DNA of 18,329 nucleotides from positions 1-18,329 of the forward strand of contig JBHEPF010000048.1 of the NCBI GenBank assembly GCA_046260445.1, given 5' to 3'. Source of the DNA: F2B08 sp046260445 (GTDB taxonomy: Bacteria; Actinomycetota; Actinomycetes; Actinomycetales; Dermatophilaceae). Of this stretch, positions 13,964 to 18,329 are shown piece by piece. The notes beneath the pieces are model-generated. The model was not told the origin of the DNA, did no database searches, and was given only the letters and a program-made list of their open reading frames with translations. The first letter of the stretch is position 1. Each line of letters opens with the position of its first letter. Position numbers and translations under genes: made by a program.

Positions 13964-14814
13964 GGACGGCTCGGCCAGGGGACGGCCACGGGCTCGCCCT
14001 ACTGGCACCCGCGGTCGTGCTCGTGCTCGCCGTGGTCGGTGTCGGGGTCGGCTCCCTCGTTGCGACGAGTCTGGGGCTCATGCCGCTGTTCGGTGAGGCG
14101 CGGCTCTCCGGCAGGGGCTTCATCGAGGCCGCCCCCGACCTGTTCGTCGGCGTGCGTGAGTCGCTGCTCATCGCGGCTCCGTCGACCGCCCTCGCGCTGC
14201 TCGTCGGCGTCCCGGCGGGCCTGCTTCTGCATGCGGGGGCGGCCCGCGCCCGCGGCGCCGTCGGCGGGGCCGTGGGTCTGGTCGTGGCCGCCCCGCACCT
14301 GGTGGGGGCGGCGGCCTTCGCCCTGCTCCTGTCCGGAGGTGGGTCGTTCGCGCGCCTGGTCGAGCCCATCGGCCAGGGCTGGCCGGAGCTGGTCGGCGCT
14401 CGCTGGCCGGTGGCGACGGTCCTGGTCTTCGCCTGGAAGGAGTCGGCCTTCGTCGCTCTCGTCGTCGTCGCAACGCTGGGAACCCGAGTGGACGACCTCG
14501 CCGACGCGGCCCGGACGCTCGGCGCCACGCGCTTCCAGCGGCTGCGCACGGTCACGCTGCCGCTCGCCGCTCCCGGCGCGGCGGCAGCCGGGATCATCGT
14601 CTTCGTGTATGCGGTCGGCGCCTACGAGGTGGCCTGGCTCCTCGGTGGCGCCTACCCCGAGCCGCTGCCCGTCATGGCCTACCGGCTCTATGGCTCGATC
14701 GACCTCGCTGCCCGGCCCCAGGCGGCCGCGACCGCGTTGGTTGCCATCACGGTGGCCGTCGCTGCGGCCGGGTCGACGATCCCCGTCCTGCGCCGGCTCG
14801 GAGCGGCCCGATGA
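13960..14814 (+). CDS. ABC transporter permease (first subunit)
   Basis: A 284-residue inner-membrane permease with about six hydrophobic helices. The EAA loop that docks on the ATPase is visible as DAARTLGATRFQRLRTVTLPLAAPG near residues 182-206. It belongs to the binding-protein-dependent (BPD) permease family, and SLLIAAPSTALALLVGVPAGL marks the domain start. The GTG at 13960 is chosen because it overlaps the previous stop codon (GTGA) and GAGGT precedes it. An in-frame ATG at 13936 would add 8 residues and cannot be excluded. In E. coli the corresponding YnjC is a single double-length permease; here two separate genes supply the pair. Confidence 0.87.
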   Translation: MRTARPGDGHGLALLAPAVVLVLAVVGVGVGSLVATSLGLMPLFGEARLSGRGFIEAAPDLFVGVRESLLIAAPSTALALLVGVPAGLLLHAGAARARGAVGGAVGLVVAAPHLVGAAAFALLLSGGGSFARLVEPIGQGWPELVGARWPVATVLVFAWKESAFVALVVVATLGTRVDDLADAARTLGATRFQRLRTVTLPLAAPGAAAAGIIVFVYAVGAYEVAWLLGGAYPEPLPVMAYRLYGSIDLAARPQAAATALVAITVAVAAAGSTIPVLRRLGAAR

Positions 14815-15683
14815 GCCCCTCATCCGCCTCCGGATCCGTGACATCCGCTCGGTGGCCGATGGTGGCGAGCCGAGCCGCTGTCCTCCTCTGGTTCCTCGTG
14901 CCCCTGTCTCCCCTCCTGGTCTGGGCGATCGCCGACCAGTGGTCCTGGCCGGCCCTGCTTCCCCAGCAGCTCGGACTGCGAGGCTGGCGGACGGCTCTGG
15001 ACCAGGACCTCCCGGCCGCCCTGGGCCGGTCCGTCCTCCTCGGGACGGCCACCGCGGCGACCGCGGTGCCGCTCGGCGCCCTCGCCGGTCGGGCGCTCGC
15101 GTGGCGCCCGGCGCGAGTCACGTCGCTCGCCGCCCTCGTCCTCGTCCTGCCCGTCGCCATCCCACCCTTCACCATCGCCATCGGGCTCGAGACGATGGTG
15201 CTGCGGTTGCGACTGCCCTCGTTCCCGGCGCTCGTCCTCATCCTCGCGGTGCTCGCGCTGCCCTACACGACCTACGTGCTGCGCGCCGCGTACGCGGCCC
15301 TCGACCCTGACCTCGAGCGGCAGGCGCGCACCTTGGGCGCCGGCCCGGTGCGCGCCTTCGCCACAGTGACCGCTCCCGCGCTGCGCACCCCTCTGCTGGC
15401 CGCCACCTCGATCGCGTTCCTCGTGGGCTGGAGTGACTACGTCATCACGGTCGTCGTCGGCGGTGGGCGGCTCGTCACCGTCCCGATGCTCCTCGCCGCC
15501 GCTCTGTCCGGCTCGGGGAACGAGCCGCTGGTGGCGGCGGTCGCCCTCACCGCTCTCATCCCCGTGGTGCTCGTCGCCGTCGCGGCACGCTCCGGTCGCC
15601 GTTCGGGTCGCCGTTCGGGTCGCCGCTCACGACCCGCACCGACCCCGACAGCCGCGCATGGACCGATCATGGTGCCACGATGA
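14811..15683 (+). CDS. ABC transporter permease (second subunit) with Ser-Gly-Arg-Arg repeat tail
   Basis: A 290-residue inner-membrane permease with about six hydrophobic helices. Its EAA-like loop reads LERQARTLGAGPVRAFATVTAPALRTP near residues 163-190, and FLVGWSDYVITVVVGGG follows. The start overlaps the stop of the first permease (ATGA), with GGAG upstream. After the last helix the C-terminus changes to a basic, low-complexity tail containing SGRR three times and then a Pro/Thr/Ala stretch. The repeat is encoded by a 12-base tandem DNA repeat. The tail is not needed for the permease fold and may vary between strains. Confidence 0.87.
   Translation: MSPSSASGSVTSARWPMVASRAAVLLWFLVPLSPLLVWAIADQWSWPALLPQQLGLRGWRTALDQDLPAALGRSVLLGTATAATAVPLGALAGRALAWRPARVTSLAALVLVLPVAIPPFTIAIGLETMVLRLRLPSFPALVLILAVLALPYTTYVLRAAYAALDPDLERQARTLGAGPVRAFATVTAPALRTPLLAATSIAFLVGWSDYVITVVVGGGRLVTVPMLLAAALSGSGNEPLVAAVALTALIPVVLVAVAARSGRRSGRRSGRRSRPAPTPTAAHGPIMVPR
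15591..15626 (+). repeat. Three tandem 12-base repeats encoding SGRR
   Basis: Units 15591-15602, 15603-15614 and 15615-15626 are near-identical (TCSGGTCGCCGY; unit 1 differs at its third base, unit 3 at its last). The unit length keeps frame, so gain or loss of copies would only lengthen or shorten the basic tail of the second permease. Confidence 0.85.
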
Positions 15684-16789
15684 GTGCGCACCTGTCCGTG
15701 GAACGGCTCACGCACCGCTACCCCGGGGCGGACTGGGACACCGTCGCCGCGATCGACCTGACGGTCCCGGCAGGCTCGATGACGGCCGTGCTCGGGCCCT
15801 CGGGGTCCGGCAAGAGCACGTTGCTGCGGGTCGTCGCGGGACTGCTTCCCGCCGCGTCCGGGGAGGTCTCGGTCGACGGTCGTGCTGTCACCGGGGTACC
15901 TCCGGAGCGCCGCGGCATCGCGATGATGTTCCAGAAGCCGCATCTCTTCCCCCACCTCAGCGTCCTGGACAACGTCGCCTATGCCGACCGGATCCGCGGG
16001 CGCTCCCGCACCGAGGCCCGCGCCGCCGCGCTCCAGATGCTCGACCTGGTCCATCTGAGCGAGCTTGCGAGCCGACATCCGCGCGAGCTGTCCGGCGGCC
16101 AGGAGCAGCGTGTCGCCCTGGCCCGGGCGCTGGCCGCCGACCCGGCCGTGCTCCTCCTCGACGAGCCATTCAGCGCGCTCGACACCGAGCTGCGCTCGGC
16201 GATGCACGCCCTCCTGGCCGATATCCGCGCCTCCGTCGCCCCCACCATCCTCCTCGTCACCCACGACCTGGCCGAGGCATCATCGGCTGACACGGTCGCC
16301 GTGCTCGTGGCGGGTCGGCTCATCCAGAACGCCCCTGTCGAGACGCTGTACCGGGATCCGGCGGAGCGCGCCGTGGCCCGGCTCCTGGGCGGCTTCAGCG
16401 AGCTGCCGACCCGACCGGCCCCCGGTGGACTGCTCACCCCCCTCGGGGAGGTCACCGTCGTGGGCGGCCGCGCCGAGGAGGTCGTCGTGCTGGTGCGTCA
16501 GGAGATCCTCCACGTCGTCGACCCTCAGGTCGACGGCGCGGCCGCCGCAGGCTGCATCGAGAGCATTCGCTGGGAGGGCGCCCGACAGGTCGCCCGCGTG
16601 CGCCTCGCCACCGACCCGTCTCGGTGGGGCGGGCCGGTGAGCGTGCTGGCCGAGGTCGCCGTCGGCCGGACCCGGCGCGTCGGTGACAGTGTCGCCGTGC
16701 GGGTGGTCGGACCGTTGGTCACGGTCCCGGCGCAGGGGGCCGCGCGCGCGTCCGTGGAACCGTTCGAGCCCGCGCTGCGACCCGACTGA
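15680..16789 (+). CDS. ABC transporter ATP-binding protein with C-terminal TOBE-like region
   Basis: A 369-residue ATPase. Walker A GPSGSGKST is at residues 39-47, the Q-loop Gln at 85, the signature LSGGQEQR at 137-144, Walker B LLLDEPFSALD at 158-168, and the H-loop His195. After about residue 235 come beta-rich stretches resembling the regulatory TOBE-type domain of the sulfate/iron/spermidine importer class. The start overlaps the stop of the second permease (ATGA). The signature carries Glu in GGQEQR where Gln is commoner, which is within known variation. It ends 10 bases from the convergent OsmC-fusion gene with no room for a classical terminator. It energises the importer encoded just upstream. 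Confidence 0.94.
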   Translation: MSAHLSVERLTHRYPGADWDTVAAIDLTVPAGSMTAVLGPSGSGKSTLLRVVAGLLPAASGEVSVDGRAVTGVPPERRGIAMMFQKPHLFPHLSVLDNVAYADRIRGRSRTEARAAALQMLDLVHLSELASRHPRELSGGQEQRVALARALAADPAVLLLDEPFSALDTELRSAMHALLADIRASVAPTILLVTHDLAEASSADTVAVLVAGRLIQNAPVETLYRDPAERAVARLLGGFSELPTRPAPGGLLTPLGEVTVVGGRAEEVVVLVRQEILHVVDPQVDGAAAAGCIESIRWEGARQVARVRLATDPSRWGGPVSVLAEVAVGRTRRVGDSVAVRVVGPLVTVPAQGAARASVEPFEPALRPD

Positions 16790-16799
16790 GCCGCCTGGC

Positions 16800-18053
16800 T
16801 CACTCCGCGAGCGTCGTGACGATCGTGACCTCACCGGTGAGGGTGCGGTGGACCGGACACCGGTCGGCGATCCGGAGCAGCGCCTCGCGCTGGTCAGGGT
16901 CGAGGGCAGGGTCGAGGTGGATCTCCCGCTCGATCCGGTCCACCATCCCCTCCGCCGACTCACACTCGGCGCAGTCCAGCGCGTGCACCCTGGAGTGACG
17001 CAGCGTGACACCGGTGGCGCCGTAGTCCCAGCCCTTGCGGGCCGCATACATGCGCATCGTCATCGAGGTGCAGCCGCCGAGGGCGGCCAGGAGCATGTCG
17101 TAGGGGTTGGGGCCCTGATCCGTGCCACCCACCGAGACCGGTTCGTCGAGCATCCAGGTATGCCGGGCGGTCCGGGCGGTGTGGCTGTACCCGGGCGGGG
17201 CCGCCTCCTCGACGACCACCTCACCCTCGGCAGGCCCCTCAACGAGGGACTCCACCTCCGGGATCTCGGGAGGGACGTGCCGCGCGGCCCAGGCGGCGAT
17301 GATGTCGGCGGCGAAGGCCGCGTCCTCGCGCCGGGAGAGCAGATGGTCGGCGCCGTCGAGCGCGACGAACGACTTCGGGTGCCGCGCGGCGTCGAAGACC
17401 CGTCGGGCGTTGTCGATCCCGACGATCGTGTCGACCGGAGAGTGCAGGACGAGCAGCGGTCGGATCAGGCGGGCCAGCCGCTCGAGCTGCGGCTGCTGGG
17501 CGATGTCGTCGAGAAAGGCTCGTCCCACGTCGAACGGCCGCCCCCCGATGTCGACACGGATGCGGTCCGCGCCGGAGTCGACCGGCTCGGCGAAGAGATG
17601 CAGTACGTGATCGGGGCAGGCCGGCGCGCCGATCGTCACCACACCCCGTACGGACGGCATCGACCCTGCGGCCGCGATGACCGCGGCCCCTCCGAGGGAG
17701 TGTCCGACGAGCAGTCGTGGCGCTCCGTAGGTGCCGCGCAGCCACTGAGCTGCGGCGAGGAGGTCCTCGATGTTCGTCGTGAATGTCGTGTCGGCGAAGT
17801 CTCCACCCGACTGGCCCAGGCCGGTGAAGTCGAAGCGGAGCACCGCATACCCCCGCTCGGCGAGCGCACCCGAGATCCGCGCTGTCGCGTGCGAGCTGCT
17901 CGAGCACGTGAAGCAGTGCGCCATCAGAGCGACCGCTCGTGGTCTGCCCGCGGGCAGCTCCATGACGGCGGCGATGGGCTGGCCCAGAGCTCCGGGGAAG
18001 GTGATGTCCCGCAAGGACGCGCGCCCGTCACCGTCGCCGCGGCCCCGGGTCAT
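16800..18053 (-). CDS. Fused alpha/beta hydrolase-OsmC family protein
   Basis: A 417-residue two-domain protein. The N-terminal alpha/beta hydrolase (about 1-265) has GHSLGG with nucleophile Ser119, Asp208 in HSPVDTIVG and His237 in DGADH: a complete triad. The C-terminal OsmC-like domain (about 280-417) has NPYDMLLAALGGCTSMT with Cys328 and DRCPVHRTL with Cys399, the pair used by OsmC/Ohr peroxidases. CAEC at 361-364 is an extra Cys pair. Known relatives are annotated as bifunctional alpha/beta hydrolase/OsmC proteins, with a role in oxidant or thiol stress assumed. Its native substrate is unknown. The start overlaps the stop of the 66-codon ORF (ATGA), and GAAGGTG precedes it. It is presumably transcribed from the SigR-like promoter at 18259-18285. 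Confidence 0.92.
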   Translation of the reverse strand: MTRGRGDGDGRASLRDITFPGALGQPIAAVMELPAGRPRAVALMAHCFTCSSSSHATARISGALAERGYAVLRFDFTGLGQSGGDFADTTFTTNIEDLLAAAQWLRGTYGAPRLLVGHSLGGAAVIAAAGSMPSVRGVVTIGAPACPDHVLHLFAEPVDSGADRIRVDIGGRPFDVGRAFLDDIAQQPQLERLARLIRPLLVLHSPVDTIVGIDNARRVFDAARHPKSFVALDGADHLLSRREDAAFAADIIAAWAARHVPPEIPEVESLVEGPAEGEVVVEEAAPPGYSHTARTARHTWMLDEPVSVGGTDQGPNPYDMLLAALGGCTSMTMRMYAARKGWDYGATGVTLRHSRVHALDCAECESAEGMVDRIEREIHLDPALDPDQREALLRIADRCPVHRTLTGEVTIVTTLAE

Positions 18054-18250
18054 CGACGCACCTTCAGGGGCATCCCGGCGAGTCGGCGCAGCCGGCTCGG
18101 TGCGGCGCGCTCCGAGCGCGACCGTGCTGTCGGGGCCACGGCGGTGGTTCGGCTGAGCCGGGCGAGGAGGTCGGCCAGGGTCGCCAGGAGCAGCTGCTCC
18201 TGTCCATGTAGTCCGCTCAGAACCGGTACTGGGTGGTCGGTGCGTCGCAT
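18050..18250 (-). CDS. Small basic protein of unknown function (leaderless ORF)
   Basis: A 66-residue ORF I do not recognise. The middle part (QEQLLLATLADLLARL) would form an amphipathic helix; the rest is rich in Arg and Ala, giving a strongly basic protein with no Cys. The ATG at 18250 is selected because it lies exactly 8 bases after a SigR-like GTT, as in five other genes here; the longer frame to 18283 would begin upstream of the promoter's -10. Its stop overlaps the OsmC-fusion start (ATGA), so it could be translated for coupling. It may be a real small protein or only a translated leader. Confidence 0.5.
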   Translation of the reverse strand: MRRTDHPVPVLSGLHGQEQLLLATLADLLARLSRTTAVAPTARSRSERAAPSRLRRLAGMPLKVRR

Positions 18251-18258
18251 GCCTCGGG

Positions 18259-18285
18259 AACCCGGTGAGGACGGCGGGAGCATCC
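18259..18285 (-). promoter_or_regulatory. SigR/ECF-type promoter candidate for the small ORF/OsmC-fusion operon
   Basis: On the minus strand GGATG (18285-18281), 19 bases, GTT (18261-18259) in CCGGGTTCCC, then 8 bases to the ATG at 18250. The -10 half is a full match and the -35 has one mismatch (GGATG for GGAAG). The geometry is the same as in the other copies. Confidence 0.5.
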
Positions 18286-18317
18286 CGACCGCGGTGGCAG
18301 GGCGAGACAGGCGGGCG

Positions 18318-18322
18318 GGAAT
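18318..18322 (+). promoter_or_regulatory. Possible -35 half of a divergent SigR-type promoter cut by the right edge
   Basis: GGGAATG on the plus strand at the window edge, placed as the -35 of a promoter diverging from 18259-18285, as at the other divergent pairs. The -10 half would be outside the window, so this is only a suggestion. Confidence 0.2.
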
Positions 18323-18329
18323 GACCGTC

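Overview
The window is very GC-rich DNA with dense, mostly ATGA-overlapping genes, mycoredoxin-type and OsmC-type thiol proteins, a canA-type carbonic anhydrase close to the mycobacterial one, and a zinc anti-sigma partner of an ECF sigma factor. This points to a chromosome of an actinobacterium. A Micrococcales lineage such as Intrasporangiaceae is plausible from gene content, but this is a guess. No rRNA, tRNA, insertion sequence, phage gene or CRISPR array was seen. No convincing rho-independent terminator was found, and no gene-free stretch exceeds 300 bases.

Layout. (a) 1-3271: a partial GH15 glycoside hydrolase (minus strand, cut by the left edge) diverges from zwf (glucose-6-phosphate dehydrogenase). 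(b) 3402-3905: a beta-carbonic anhydrase. (c) 3963-9050: a disulfide-reductase-like flavoprotein (minus) diverges from a compact plus-strand operon. That operon holds a thioredoxin-like small protein, an FNT-family channel, an ECF sigma factor, its HxxxCxxC anti-sigma factor and a second disulfide-reductase-like flavoprotein. (d) 9117-10262 (minus): a mycoredoxin-like protein and a stand-alone NAD(P)H-hydrate epimerase, diverging from a patatin-like hydrolase (10348-11298, plus). (e) 11293-12640 (minus): a CDP-alcohol phosphatidyltransferase and a TVP38/TMEM64-type membrane protein. (f) 12710-16789: a complete ABC importer (lipoprotein, two permeases, ATPase) resembling YnjBCD. (g) 16800-18250 (minus): a fused alpha/beta hydrolase-OsmC protein preceded by a 66-codon unknown ORF.

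Unifying observation. By eye I find ten copies of one promoter-like motif, GGAA(T/G)-N18/19-GTT, usually extended to CGGGTTCC. They lie in front of almost every transcription unit: GH15, zwf, both sides of the flavoprotein/operon divergence, the sigma factor gene itself, mycoredoxin, the epimerase, patatin, the ABC importer and the 66-codon ORF. This is the known form of SigR/SigH-type (thiol-stress ECF sigma) promoters. In six of the ten cases the start codon lies exactly 8 bases after the GTT, which predicts leaderless mRNAs. The simplest reading is a physically clustered, autoregulated redox-stress regulon: glucose release and NADPH supply (GH15, zwf), reducing and repair proteins (flavoproteins, thioredoxin-like, mycoredoxin, NAD(P)HX epimerase, OsmC), and membrane or transport functions (FNT, patatin, phospholipid synthesis, ABC importer). 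The regulon assignment is inference. The motifs and spacings are directly visible.
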